Positions 8,590-16,994 of a stretch of DNA of 64,000 bases are shown here, in pieces; the stretch's first letter is position 1, and each line of letters starts with the position of its first letter. The notes beneath the pieces are model-generated. The model was not told the DNA's origin and ran no database searches. It was given only the letters and a program-made list of their open reading frames with translations. Position numbers and translations under genes: made by a program. The stretch comes from MED-G16 sp964467915 (GTDB lineage Bacteria; Bacteroidota; Bacteroidia; Cytophagales; MED-G16), in assembly GCA_964467915.1 (NCBI GenBank), contig CAYXSW010000006.1, forward strand, positions 8,515-72,514. The letters run 5' to 3'.

Positions 8590-9816
8590 ATGATAACAAA
8601 TGATGCAGTAATTTTCGGAATATTATTTTCAATATTAGGCTTAGTTTTTTTTACCTATAACTCTAAATTATCATTTTGGAAAAAATTTTATACTCTTTTT
8701 CCTGTTATTTTAGTTTGTTATTTTTTGCCTTCATTTTTTAATTCTACTGGCATTATTAACTCTGAAAATTCAAATTTATATTATGTTGCTTCCAGGTATC
8801 TTCTTCCTTGCTCTTTAGTTCTATTAACCTTAAGTGTTGATATAAAAGAAATACTTAAGTTAGGACCTAAAGCCTTAATTATGTTTTTTACTGGAACTTT
8901 AGGTATATTATTGGGAGGCCCATTCTCATTATTTGTTATTAAATTTTTTTTTCCTGAAATACTCAATATAGAAATAAAAGAATTGGCAAATGGCATGACT
9001 ACTATTGCAGGTAGCTGGATAGGAGGTGGAGCAAACCAGGCTGCAATGATGGAGGTTTTTAATGTAGATTCTAATTTATTTTCCAAAATGGTTGCAGTGG
9101 ATATAATTTGCGCTAATGTTTTACTTGCTATATTATTAATTGGAGTAAATAAAAGTAAGCTAATTGATAAAAAATTAAATGCTGATAGTAGTTCAATTGA
9201 AGATATTAAAGATAGAATAGAAAATTATAATCGAAGCATTATGAAAATACCGGATCTCAAAGATTTAATTTTTATTCTTTCTATTGGATTTGGAGTTACA
9301 GGATTTTCACATTTGATTGGTGACTTTTTATCTTCATTTATTTCAAATAATTATCCCTTTCTTGAGAAGTACAGTTTAAGTTCAAATTTCTTTTGGTTAG
9401 TAATTATTTCTACTTCGCTTGGTGTTTTATTGTCTTTTACTAAACTTAGAAAGCTAGAGGGTTCTGGTTCCTCTAAAATTGGTGGTTTATTTATTTACGT
9501 TTTAGTTTTAACAATTGGACTCAAGATGGATTTACTTGCTATTTTCCAGAATCCTGGTTTATTTTTACTTGGATTTATTTGGATTGGTTTTCATTTTACT
9601 CTTTTAATAGTTGTTGCTAAAATAATAAAAGCTCCATTTTTCTTTATAGCAGTAGGAAGTCAAGCTAATGTTGGTGGTGCTGCCTCAGCACCGATTGTAG
9701 CGTCTGCTTTTCATCCTTCTCTCGCAGCTGTTGGTGTGCTTCTTGCTGTTTTAGGGTATGCTGTTGGGACTTATGCTGCCTACATATGTGGAATCATAAT
9801 GCAAAGTATGATTTAA
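8590..9816 (+). CDS. DUF819 family integral membrane protein
   Basis: The 408-residue protein is almost entirely hydrophobic, with about eleven to twelve predicted membrane segments broken by one soluble stretch near residues 195-220. It matches the DUF819 family (YjcL-like) as I know it: an early SRYLLPCSLVLLTLSVD segment, the GxWIGGGANQAAM motif (AGSWIGGGANQAAM near residue 143) and a C-terminal repeat GSQANVGGAASAPIVASAF near 356. The internal similarity of the two glycine-rich motifs suggests an inverted-repeat transporter fold. No substrate is established for the family. It is divergent from ilvD across 101 bases, so shared regulation with branched-chain amino-acid synthesis is possible but is my inference. 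Confidence 0.88.
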   Translation: MITNDAVIFGILFSILGLVFFTYNSKLSFWKKFYTLFPVILVCYFLPSFFNSTGIINSENSNLYYVASRYLLPCSLVLLTLSVDIKEILKLGPKALIMFFTGTLGILLGGPFSLFVIKFFFPEILNIEIKELANGMTTIAGSWIGGGANQAAMMEVFNVDSNLFSKMVAVDIICANVLLAILLIGVNKSKLIDKKLNADSSSIEDIKDRIENYNRSIMKIPDLKDLIFILSIGFGVTGFSHLIGDFLSSFISNNYPFLEKYSLSSNFFWLVIISTSLGVLLSFTKLRKLEGSGSSKIGGLFIYVLVLTIGLKMDLLAIFQNPGLFLLGFIWIGFHFTLLIVVAKIIKAPFFFIAVGSQANVGGAASAPIVASAFHPSLAAVGVLLAVLGYAVGTYAAYICGIIMQSMI

Positions 9817-10361
9817 TTGGGTCTAAGTTCTCCTCTTAAAAACATGTTATATTCATCACACGTTAGAAAACCTTTATTATCACTAAATGGACATGTTTTG
9901 TAAATTTTTGATACTTCTGTCTCTAAAATCATTACTGAACTCCCTTCACATATTGGACAAATTTTTCTATTATTTTTACATTTGATATAATTGTATGAAA
10001 ATAGTTTTACGTAGACATTTTCTATATCTTTTTCTGATTCTAATAAATTTTTAGCGTTTGAAAGTTCTAAAAATTTTATTGATTCATCAGAGTGTATTCC
10101 TGACTCTCCTTTTAGTTCTAAATATTTATTTAACCAATTTATTGATTGTTTATATTTTTTGAGAAAAAAAGAATTTTTGCCAAACAAGAATGCTATTTCA
10201 GATGAAACTTTATTATTACTTAAAATATTTTTTTTAAGAATAGAATCTGCTTTATTGTAATTTTTTTTTAAAATAAAATTTTCAACTTTTTCAATTTCTG
10301 AAACTTGAGAAAAGGATATATTTAATGAGAAAAAAAAGAATAAAAAAAATATTTTTTTCAA
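9813..10361 (-). CDS. Secreted protein with TPR-like helices and a C-terminal cysteine cluster
   Basis: The 182-residue product begins with a clear signal peptide (residues 1-18, cleavage before Gln19). Residues 20-110 are helical and repeat-like (KNYNKADSILKKN, then KKYKQSINWLNKYLEL), suggesting one or two tetratricopeptide repeats. The C-terminus has five cysteines, C128, C135, C138, C157 and C168. The CPICEGS core resembles the CxxCxG knuckle of the DnaJ zinc domain, and a second knuckle is partial (CPF...GFLTC). I do not recognise a named family. The gene overlaps the end of the DUF819 gene by four bases and follows the next leftward gene by 12 bases. Confidence 0.75.
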   Translation of the reverse strand: MKKIFFLFFFFSLNISFSQVSEIEKVENFILKKNYNKADSILKKNILSNNKVSSEIAFLFGKNSFFLKKYKQSINWLNKYLELKGESGIHSDESIKFLELSNAKNLLESEKDIENVYVKLFSYNYIKCKNNRKICPICEGSSVMILETEVSKIYKTCPFSDNKGFLTCDEYNMFLRGELRPN

Positions 10362-10373
10362 ATTGTTTTTATT

Positions 10374-10868
10374 TTATCGAAGTACAACTCCCTTTTTTTT
10401 AAAAACTTGAATTTTAAACTCTTTTCTGACATATGTTGAAAGTTTATACTGATTTTCAGAAATATCATTTGAGTTTTTACTAAATACTGTTATTGATAAT
10501 ATATTTTTTAAAAAACTATAATTTTTAAGCATTTTATTAGTTTCATTATTAAAAAATGTTACCCATCTATTCTTATAAAACTCGTGGTGAGAGCTACCAT
10601 CCCACAAGAAGCTTAACTGAACTTCTCCAAAGTTATATCTGTATATTGTTGAAATTTTTTTGTAGAAAAAGTTTAGTAATTGTTCATTGTCAATTTTATA
10701 TTTTTTTAAACAAATAGTTGTTGAATCAATTAAACCAAGAGAGTTTGTTTTTTTTTCATATTTTAATATTGATTTTTTTATGAGGTTATTTATAAGGTAG
10801 TTTTTTGTGTCTCTTTGGGCTTTTTTTAAAATATAATTTTTATCCTGTTTAAATAGCTTAGTCGGCAT
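10374..10868 (-). CDS. Hypothetical basic protein
   Basis: I do not recognise this 164-residue protein. It is rich in lysine and asparagine, strongly basic overall, with no signal peptide or membrane segment. The middle part (about 75-110) has aromatic residues in FLWDGSSHHEFYKNRWVTFFNN, of which SFLWDGSSHHEFY is the most distinctive stretch. I start it at the ATG at 10868, because the only upstream in-frame start is a TTG inside a promoter element. It precedes the cysteine-cluster protein by 12 bases and is probably co-transcribed with it. Both are divergent from the TonB receptor. Confidence 0.65.
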   Translation of the reverse strand: MPTKLFKQDKNYILKKAQRDTKNYLINNLIKKSILKYEKKTNSLGLIDSTTICLKKYKIDNEQLLNFFYKKISTIYRYNFGEVQLSFLWDGSSHHEFYKNRWVTFFNNETNKMLKNYSFLKNILSITVFSKNSNDISENQYKLSTYVRKEFKIQVFKKKGVVLR

Positions 10869-10871
10869 GTC

Positions 10872-10889
10872 CAAATTTATATAAATTTG
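10872..10889. promoter_or_regulatory. 18-bp palindrome carrying two back-to-back -7 elements
   Basis: CAAATTTATATAAATTTG is a perfect 18-base palindrome. Read leftward it contains TAAATTTG three bases before the ATG at 10868; read rightward it contains TAAATTTG at 10882-10889, about 115 bases before the TonB receptor start. Both match the Bacteroidota -7 consensus exactly. It may be a bidirectional promoter, or a protein-binding palindrome that happens to match. Confidence 0.4.
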
Positions 10890-10902
10890 TTTAGATTTAT
10901 AG

Positions 10903-10938
10903 TGTTAAAACAAATTAGGATTTTGATACGTTTTAACA
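10903..10938. repeat. Inverted repeat upstream of the TonB receptor
   Basis: TGTTAAAAC at 10903-10911 is the perfect reverse complement of GTTTTAACA at 10930-10938, with 18 bases between. It sits in the divergent region in front of the TonB receptor gene. It could be an operator, or it could form a weak stem in a leader if transcription starts near 10895. Nothing in the sequence names the regulator. Confidence 0.3.
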
Positions 10939-11003
10939 AAATTGGTTTAAAACTAAATTAACATTTTAATTTCGAACCTTTGATTTATAACTTTACTTTA
11001 CAT

Positions 11004-13661
11004 ATGAAAAACAATTACAAAATTTTATTACAATTTTTTGTAGTTTTTTTAATCTCTTTTGCTTCATTTTCACAATCTCGAGTTTCTGGGGTAGTTGTTG
11101 ATGGTTCAACTAATGAACCTCTTACTGGAGCCAATGTATCGATTAAAGGAACTACTGAAGGTACATTCACCGGTTTGGATGGATCTTTTTCTTTCTCTGC
11201 TTCTTCTGCTTCTAATTCTACTGTTTTAATAACCTATATTGGTTATGAAGATTTAGAATTACCAAATACAGGTGATTTAGGAAAGATAGAACTGAATTCT
11301 CTCAACATTTCTCTTGATGAGGTTAGAGTAACGGCAGATTATGGAATTGATAGAAAGACCCCTACTACGTTTACTAATGTATCAACTCGTTATGTTGAAG
11401 AGTATGCTGGAACTCAAGAAGTCCCAGAATTATTAAAAATGATACCAGGAGTATATACTACTAAAGAAGGAGGAGGTGTCGGTGACTCAAGAGTATATAT
11501 TAGAGGGTTTGCTCAAGAAAATATAACCGTTATGATTAATGGTGTTCCCGTAAATGATATGGAAAATGGTAGAGTATACTGGTCAAACTGGAATGGATTA
11601 GGAGATGTAACTTCAGCTATGCAAGTTGTTAGAGGTTTAGGTGCTTCTAAACTAGCTATTGGCTCAATTGGTGGTACAATAAACATTATAACAAAGTCAA
11701 TTGATTCCAAGAAAGGCGGTTCTTATATGCAACAAGTTTCAGATTATGGGCAGTTTAAAGAAACTATCTCATATAATACTGGTAGAATGAATAATGATTG
11801 GGCTATATCACTTTTATTTTCAAGAACAGATGGAAAAGGATATGTGGACGGATCATATGTTAATGCTAATACATACTTTCTTTCAGTGACTAAAGAATTT
11901 AATGAAAATAATTCCTTAGTTTTAACAGCTATAGGTGCTCCACAGAAACACGGACAAAGAGACCAATATTTAACTCCTGCAGAAGTTGATCAGTATGGTC
12001 ACAAATATAACAGAGATTGGGGTTATTTGAATGGTGAAGTTCAAAATGGTAGAAATAATTATTATCATAAACCTCACATTGTGTTGAATCACTATTATAA
12101 TATGAATGAAAATACATCTTTGAATACTTCAGTGTATGCGTCATATGGTAAAGGTGGTGGTTCTGGTCCTCTTGGTGATTATAGTAGATACTATGGACCA
12201 GTTGACAGAACTTCTGATGGCCTAATTAATTGGGATGCTATTGTTGCAGATAATGTTGCTGATCAAGGAAATTCAGCAAAATATGGTCTTGCAACTACGG
12301 CAGGTTCATCTATGATTTTAAGAAACTCTGTGAATAATCATAAATGGTATGGTGTTCTTTCAAACCTTGAACATGAGTTTAATGATAATCTATCTTTAAC
12401 TGTAGGGTTAGATGCAAGAACTTATACTGGTGAACATTTCAGAGAAGTTAGGAATTTATTAGGAGGTTCTCACTGGCTTGAGTTATATAAGTACACAGTA
12501 GATTATAGTAGAAATTCTGATAAGTCATCATATGGTGATGGTGGAATTAGAGATCATTTAAAATATGTTAATGAAAATTCTACTTCTTTATTTTTTACTA
12601 AAACTCCTGAGAATCAAAGAATTGCATATGATAATGATGGTATTCATAGATATGCAGGTCTACATGGTCAGCTAGAGTACAGCGATGATAAGTTTTCTGC
12701 TTTCGCTGGTGGTTCAGTTTCTAGAACTCAATATGTTAGAGTTGACAGAATGAATTATGCTGGTGTTGAAAATGGAGGAAAAGATCAAACTTCTGAAAAA
12801 GTTAATATAACTGGTCATAATGTTAAAGCAGGATTTAATTTTAATATTTCTGATGCAAGTAACATATACTTAAATGCTGGTTCATTCTCAAGAGCTCCTT
12901 TCTTTAACTTTGTATTTACTAACTACCAAAACGTAGTTGTTGATCCATTGGAAAATGAGAAGGCTAGATCAATTGAGTTTGGATATGGTTTTAAGTCTCA
13001 AAAATTTGCAGCCAAAATAAATGCTTATATGACTAAGTGGGTTGACAAAGGACTATTATCTCCAAGGGTAACTATTGGTGGTGTTGCTACAAGATCTGCT
13101 ATTAGAAATCAAAATGCTTTACATAAAGGTGTTGAGTTAGAGTGGAATACTAGATTAGTACCAAAACTTGATATTGGGGGAATTCTTTCATTAGGTGAAT
13201 TTAGATGGGCTAATGATGTTCAAGGAGAAATAAGAAGTGATGGAGATCTTGACATTATTAACATTGATATTTATTCTAATAATTTATATGTTGGAAACCA
13301 TCCTCAGTCTCAGATTGGTTTTACTGGTAGATATCAACTAAATAATACTATCGATTTTGGTGGTCAATATCTTTATAATGCTAAACTTTATTCTGATTAT
13401 GATATCACTGATAGAGATGATAAAAACCAAGCAAATAGACAACCATTCCAATTAGATAATTATGGAGTGCTTGACTTAAGGGTTGGTGCTAGATTCAAAC
13501 TTGGTAATATTGGTGCTTATGCTCAAGTACAAGGTTACAATATATTAGATAAGATATATTGGGCAAGAGGAATTGAGAGTACTGGCGCTGTTCCAAGTTT
13601 AAAAGAAGGATTTCCAAGTTATGGAAGAACTTTAAACTTTTCTTTAAAGTTAACTTTCTAG
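11004..13661 (+). CDS. TonB-dependent outer-membrane receptor
   Basis: The 885-residue protein is a complete TonB-dependent transporter. A signal peptide covers residues 1-24 (cleavage before a Gln-Ser). Residues 25-110 form a carboxypeptidase-regulatory-like beta-sandwich (VSGVVVDGSTNEPLTGANV), the usual Bacteroidota N-terminal extension. The plug follows at about 115-235, with PELLKMIPGVYT, RVYIRGFAQEN and GGTINIITKS. The rest is a 22-strand-type barrel ending in a phenylalanine (SLKLTF). I start it at the ATG at 11004; an upstream TTG would spoil the signal peptide. There is no SusD partner, so a glycan-utilisation locus is not indicated. The substrate is unknown. Confidence 0.93.
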   Translation: MKNNYKILLQFFVVFLISFASFSQSRVSGVVVDGSTNEPLTGANVSIKGTTEGTFTGLDGSFSFSASSASNSTVLITYIGYEDLELPNTGDLGKIELNSLNISLDEVRVTADYGIDRKTPTTFTNVSTRYVEEYAGTQEVPELLKMIPGVYTTKEGGGVGDSRVYIRGFAQENITVMINGVPVNDMENGRVYWSNWNGLGDVTSAMQVVRGLGASKLAIGSIGGTINIITKSIDSKKGGSYMQQVSDYGQFKETISYNTGRMNNDWAISLLFSRTDGKGYVDGSYVNANTYFLSVTKEFNENNSLVLTAIGAPQKHGQRDQYLTPAEVDQYGHKYNRDWGYLNGEVQNGRNNYYHKPHIVLNHYYNMNENTSLNTSVYASYGKGGGSGPLGDYSRYYGPVDRTSDGLINWDAIVADNVADQGNSAKYGLATTAGSSMILRNSVNNHKWYGVLSNLEHEFNDNLSLTVGLDARTYTGEHFREVRNLLGGSHWLELYKYTVDYSRNSDKSSYGDGGIRDHLKYVNENSTSLFFTKTPENQRIAYDNDGIHRYAGLHGQLEYSDDKFSAFAGGSVSRTQYVRVDRMNYAGVENGGKDQTSEKVNITGHNVKAGFNFNISDASNIYLNAGSFSRAPFFNFVFTNYQNVVVDPLENEKARSIEFGYGFKSQKFAAKINAYMTKWVDKGLLSPRVTIGGVATRSAIRNQNALHKGVELEWNTRLVPKLDIGGILSLGEFRWANDVQGEIRSDGDLDIINIDIYSNNLYVGNHPQSQIGFTGRYQLNNTIDFGGQYLYNAKLYSDYDITDRDDKNQANRQPFQLDNYGVLDLRVGARFKLGNIGAYAQVQGYNILDKIYWARGIESTGAVPSLKEGFPSYGRTLNFSLKLTF

Positions 13662-13679
13662 TTAAATTATAATCTTAAG

Positions 13680-13712
13680 AAAAGGTCATCATTTTATGGT
13701 GACCTTTTTTTT
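13680..13712 (+). terminator. Rho-independent terminator of the TonB receptor gene
   Basis: An 11-bp stem (13680-13690 pairing with 13698-13708, one G-U pair, loop ATTTTAT) centred on AGGTCA/TGACCT leads into an eight-T tract ending at 13712. It begins 18 bases after the receptor stop codon and separates it from the lipoprotein gene. Confidence 0.85.
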
Positions 13713-13741
13713 ATAAATTATATTCTTTAACTTTTATAAAT

Positions 13742-13749
13742 TAGATTTG
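13742..13749 (+). promoter_or_regulatory. Candidate -7 promoter element of the lipoprotein gene
   Basis: TAGATTTG matches TAnnTTTG exactly and is followed by four bases and the ATG at 13754. It lies downstream of the receptor terminator, so the lipoprotein gene needs its own promoter. No clear -33 partner is seen. Confidence 0.4.
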
Positions 13750-13753
13750 TACT

Positions 13754-14185
13754 ATGAAAAATATTCTTTTATATACCACATTTTTATTTTTAATATTGTT
13801 CGCATGTAATAGTGTAGATCCAACTCCAGAACCTGATGACCCATTGGATATTCAAGCTAATTTATTAAATGGCACATGGATTTTAAAAGACGCCTCTTCT
13901 GCTGTTAAGGATAGCAATGTCATATCAGAGTTTAAAGATTTAACACTTACAATATCTGGAGCTACAAAGAGTGGTGGTAATTATGCAACTACAAATTCTA
14001 TTGATTCTGGTGTTTGGCCAAATTCAGGTTCTTGGCAATTTCAAAATAATGATAAAAGTAAATTATTAAGAAGTGACAATGTTGTTATAAGTATATCTGT
14101 AACACAAACAACTCTTAGAACTAGTTTTACTGTAGTTGGTGGACTTAAGGAAGGTAATTGGGTATTTGATTTTATAAAACAGTAA
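13754..14185 (+). CDS. Small lipoprotein, possibly lipocalin-like
   Basis: The 143-residue product starts with a lipoprotein signal peptide whose lipobox is LFAC, placing the lipidated cysteine at residue 18. A proline- and aspartate-rich linker (DPTPEPDDP) follows, then a small beta-rich domain with NGTWILKDAS near residue 40 and a closing WVFDF. The NGTW opening and repeated beta strands recall lipocalin-like lipoproteins of Bacteroidota, but this is only a resemblance. It is separated from the TonB receptor by a terminator, so a shared function is not shown. Confidence 0.75.
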   Translation: MKNILLYTTFLFLILFACNSVDPTPEPDDPLDIQANLLNGTWILKDASSAVKDSNVISEFKDLTLTISGATKSGGNYATTNSIDSGVWPNSGSWQFQNNDKSKLLRSDNVVISISVTQTTLRTSFTVVGGLKEGNWVFDFIKQ

Positions 14186-14232
14186 TTCTTATTTCTTCCT
14201 TTAGTATGGGATTTTGATTAGATAATAATTAA

Positions 14233-14823
14233 TTAAATTTTAATTACCTCTGTTATTTTATCAATTATATCTTCACTATCATTTGAAGCAATTACTATTC
14301 CTTTCTTTTTATAATTTTTTTTAATAAGACTCTTATATATTTTTTTACCATCAGAGTCTAGATTTGTTGTCGGTTCATCTAGTAATATAAACTTAGAATC
14401 TATACTAAATGCAAGTAATAATTTAAGTTTTTGGAGTGATCCAGATGATAAGTTTCTAATCTTTGTGTTTTCATAATCTCTGAGGTTAAATGAATTTAAC
14501 ATATCAATGTAATTATTATTTGATTTTCTGAATGAATTATGAAATCTTAAAAAATTCTTAACAGAAAGTTCTGATATTAGTTCCTGGTAAGGTGCTGTAA
14601 AAAATAAACTTTTAGTAACATCTTTATTTTCGTTATCAAGAATATATTTAATCGATCCAGATGAAGGAGTAATTAGATTACCAATTATTTTTAATAGAGT
14701 AGACTTTCCAGCTCCATTTTTGCCAATTATAGCATAAGATTTGTTTTTGAATGTGTAACTGAAATTTTCAATAACTTTATTTGTCCCAAATCTTTTAGAT
14801 ATCTTGTTTAAAATTATTTCCAT
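14233..14823 (-). CDS. ABC transporter ATP-binding protein
   Basis: This is a stand-alone 196-residue ABC ATPase. Walker A is GKNGAGKS (residues 34-41), the Q-loop lies near APYQE (80), the signature is LSSGS (125-129) and Walker B is FILLDE (145-150). The usual C-terminal H-loop histidine is replaced by asparagine in IVIASNDSED near 180, which may weaken hydrolysis. No permease is encoded next to it. It follows lpxA by seven bases, so it is probably transcribed with the lipid A genes. A role in envelope transport is possible but unproven; the membrane partner must lie elsewhere. Confidence 0.87.
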   Translation of the reverse strand: MEIILNKISKRFGTNKVIENFSYTFKNKSYAIIGKNGAGKSTLLKIIGNLITPSSGSIKYILDNENKDVTKSLFFTAPYQELISELSVKNFLRFHNSFRKSNNNYIDMLNSFNLRDYENTKIRNLSSGSLQKLKLLLAFSIDSKFILLDEPTTNLDSDGKKIYKSLIKKNYKKKGIVIASNDSEDIIDKITEVIKI

Positions 14824-14830
14824 AAATAGT

Positions 14831-15610
14831 TTAATCGAATAAACCTTTTATAATTCCCCTTTCACTATTTTTAATAAAATTCAGAACAATTTTTTTCTCT
14901 TTTGAATCACTTATTTCATTATTTATTTTATCAATAGCTTGAGATGTGTTCCTTCCCTCTAAGTAGACAATTCTATAAATATTTTGAATTTGATTAATAT
15001 CTTCATTGCTAAAATTTCTTCTCTTTAAACCTGTAGAGTTAATTCCTCTAAAGCTTAATGGCTCTTTACCAGCCTTACAATAAGGAGGTACGTCTTTTCT
15101 TACTAAAGATCCACCTGCTATCATGGCGTGATCTCCAATTTTTGAAAATTGGTGAATTAATGTTCCGCCTCCTACAATAGCATAATTTTTAATAATTACA
15201 TGGCCTCCAATTTGAACATTATTTACAATTACACAATTGTCATGAATTTCACAGTCATGAGCAATATGTGTGTATGCCATAATTAAACAGTTTTTACCAA
15301 TTGATGTTTTAAGTTTATCATTTGTCCCTCTACTTATTGTAACAAATTCCCTAATTGTTGTATTGTCATCAATTTCTACTGTAGTTTTTTCTCCATTAAA
15401 TTTTAGATCCTGTGGTATTGAAGAAATTACAGCGCCAGGAAAAATTTTAACATTATCTCCTATTCTTGTTCCTTGGTATAACGTAACATTGTTACCAATC
15501 CAACAATTTTCTCCTACCTTGACATCTTCACTTATGTAACTGAAAGGATCTATTTTAGTGTTTTTTCCAATTATGGAATCTTTATGAACAAATGTGTTAT
15601 TTTTAATCAT
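14831..15610 (-). CDS. lpxA: UDP-N-acetylglucosamine O-acyltransferase
   Basis: LpxA performs the first step of lipid A synthesis, moving a hydroxyacyl chain from acyl carrier protein to UDP-GlcNAc. The 259-residue protein has the left-handed beta-helix hexapeptide pattern (GKNTKIDPFSYI, GDNVKIFPGAVI), the FVTISRGT motif near residue 92 and the catalytic histidine segment MAYTHIAHDCEI near 112-123. A helical C-terminal domain begins near 190 with LSFRGINSTGLKRR. Its start overlaps the lpxC-fabZ stop by eight bases. Confidence 0.96.
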   Translation of the reverse strand: MIKNNTFVHKDSIIGKNTKIDPFSYISEDVKVGENCWIGNNVTLYQGTRIGDNVKIFPGAVISSIPQDLKFNGEKTTVEIDDNTTIREFVTISRGTNDKLKTSIGKNCLIMAYTHIAHDCEIHDNCVIVNNVQIGGHVIIKNYAIVGGGTLIHQFSKIGDHAMIAGGSLVRKDVPPYCKAGKEPLSFRGINSTGLKRRNFSNEDINQIQNIYRIVYLEGRNTSQAIDKINNEISDSKEKKIVLNFIKNSERGIIKGLFD

Positions 15611-16994
15611 ATAATTTTTGTAAAGTTGCAGTCATATTTCCCTCTCCAACTAAGTTATTACCAACAAATGCTTCTGCTTTCATTTTTGCAATTCCTCTTT
15701 TTATAGGTGAATCAAATTTGCATCTCAATATAAGGGTATCGCCAGGTTTAACCATCTTCCTAAATCTAAAATTTTCTATCCCAGCAAGATATGGTATAAA
15801 TTTATCAGGTTCATTAATAGAATTCATGACAAGAATTCCCCCAACTTGTGCTAATGCTTCAATCTGTAATACACCTGGCATTATTGGATTACCTGGAAAA
15901 TGACCATTGAAATAAGGTTCATTTACTGTTATGTTTTTAATTCCTATTACTTCAGAATCATCTAAGTAAGTTATTTTATCTACAAATAAGAAAGGATATC
16001 TATGCTTTAAATTTTTTTTTATCTCATTTATATCATAAACAGGTTCTTGTTTTGGGTCATATTTTGGAGCATTTATATTTTTTTTAGTTATAAATTTCTT
16101 GAGCATTTTTGCAAATTCTATATTGGATTTGTGTCCAGGTCTTGCAGCTATTATATGTCCTTTTATGGGTCGACCAACTAGTGCTAAATCACCAATAATA
16201 TCTAATAATTTATGTCTTGCTGGTTCATTATTATATCTTAAATTAACATTATTTAAAATTCCTTGTTTATCAACCCTAACTTTTTTTTTGCCAAGCAATG
16301 TAGAAATTTCATCGAGTTTTTTATTATCTACAACTTTATCAACTATCACTATTGCGTTGTTAAGGTCACCACCTTTAATGAGATTTTTATTAAATAATTC
16401 TTCAATTTCGTGTAGAAAGCAAAAAGTTCTAGCGTTTGAGATTTCTTTTTTAAAACTTGATATTTTATTAAGTGTATAATGTTGACTTCCCAAGACTTTA
16501 CTATTATAATCAACCATAGATGTTATTCTGTAATCATTATGAGGTAAAGCCGATATTTCAACATTATTCTTTTTATCTAAAAAAGTTAATTTTTCAGGTA
16601 TTTCAATATATTTTCTTGCGGCATCCTGAGGTTTATATCCACATTTTTCTAAACAATTAATGAATTCTTTAGAGCTACCATCTAGAATAGGTATTTCTTC
16701 ACCATCAATTTGTATTAAAATATTATCAATTTCTAAACCAACTATAGCTGCTAGTAGATGCTCAACTGTTGAAATTTTAGCATCATTTTGTGATAATGTA
16801 GTACCTCTTTCAACAGCAACGACATTATCAACATCAGCATTTATTAAGGGTTTATTATCTAAGTCAGTCCTTTGAAATTTAATTCCATGGTTAATAAGAG
16901 CTGGTATAAATTTCAGATTTGCTTTTTTACCAGTATGGAGTCCTAGCCCTGAAAGCTTCCCCTCATTTTCTATAGTTCTTTGAAAACTTCTCAT
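15603..16994 (-). CDS. lpxC: Bifunctional UDP-3-O-acyl-GlcNAc deacetylase / hydroxyacyl-ACP dehydratase
   Basis: This 463-residue protein is the LpxC-FabZ fusion typical of Bacteroidota. The LpxC half (about 1-305) carries the zinc ligands in STVEHLLAAI near residue 80 and in RHKLLDIIGDL near 262. The FabZ half (about 320-463) has HRYPFLFVDKI and the catalytic histidine in YFNGHFPGNPIMPG, with the partner acidic residue in the following EALAQ. The LpxC half commits the cell to lipid A synthesis; the FabZ half dehydrates hydroxyacyl-ACP for fatty-acid elongation, so the fusion sits at a branch point for hydroxyacyl chains. It overlaps lpxD by four bases. Confidence 0.96.
   Translation of the reverse strand: MRSFQRTIENEGKLSGLGLHTGKKANLKFIPALINHGIKFQRTDLDNKPLINADVDNVVAVERGTTLSQNDAKISTVEHLLAAIVGLEIDNILIQIDGEEIPILDGSSKEFINCLEKCGYKPQDAARKYIEIPEKLTFLDKKNNVEISALPHNDYRITSMVDYNSKVLGSQHYTLNKISSFKKEISNARTFCFLHEIEELFNKNLIKGGDLNNAIVIVDKVVDNKKLDEISTLLGKKKVRVDKQGILNNVNLRYNNEPARHKLLDIIGDLALVGRPIKGHIIAARPGHKSNIEFAKMLKKFITKKNINAPKYDPKQEPVYDINEIKKNLKHRYPFLFVDKITYLDDSEVIGIKNITVNEPYFNGHFPGNPIMPGVLQIEALAQVGGILVMNSINEPDKFIPYLAGIENFRFRKMVKPGDTLILRCKFDSPIKRGIAKMKAEAFVGNNLVGEGNMTATLQKLYD

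Noticed and set aside
8489..8590. Leader peptide for ilv attenuation.
   Set aside because: No ATG-initiated frame rich in Ile, Leu or Val is found between the candidate transcription start and ilvD, so classical leader-peptide attenuation is not supported.
10980..11003. TTG start upstream of the TonB receptor ATG.
   Set aside because: It would put eight polar and hydrophobic residues before a normal Met-Lys-Asn-Asn signal peptide start.
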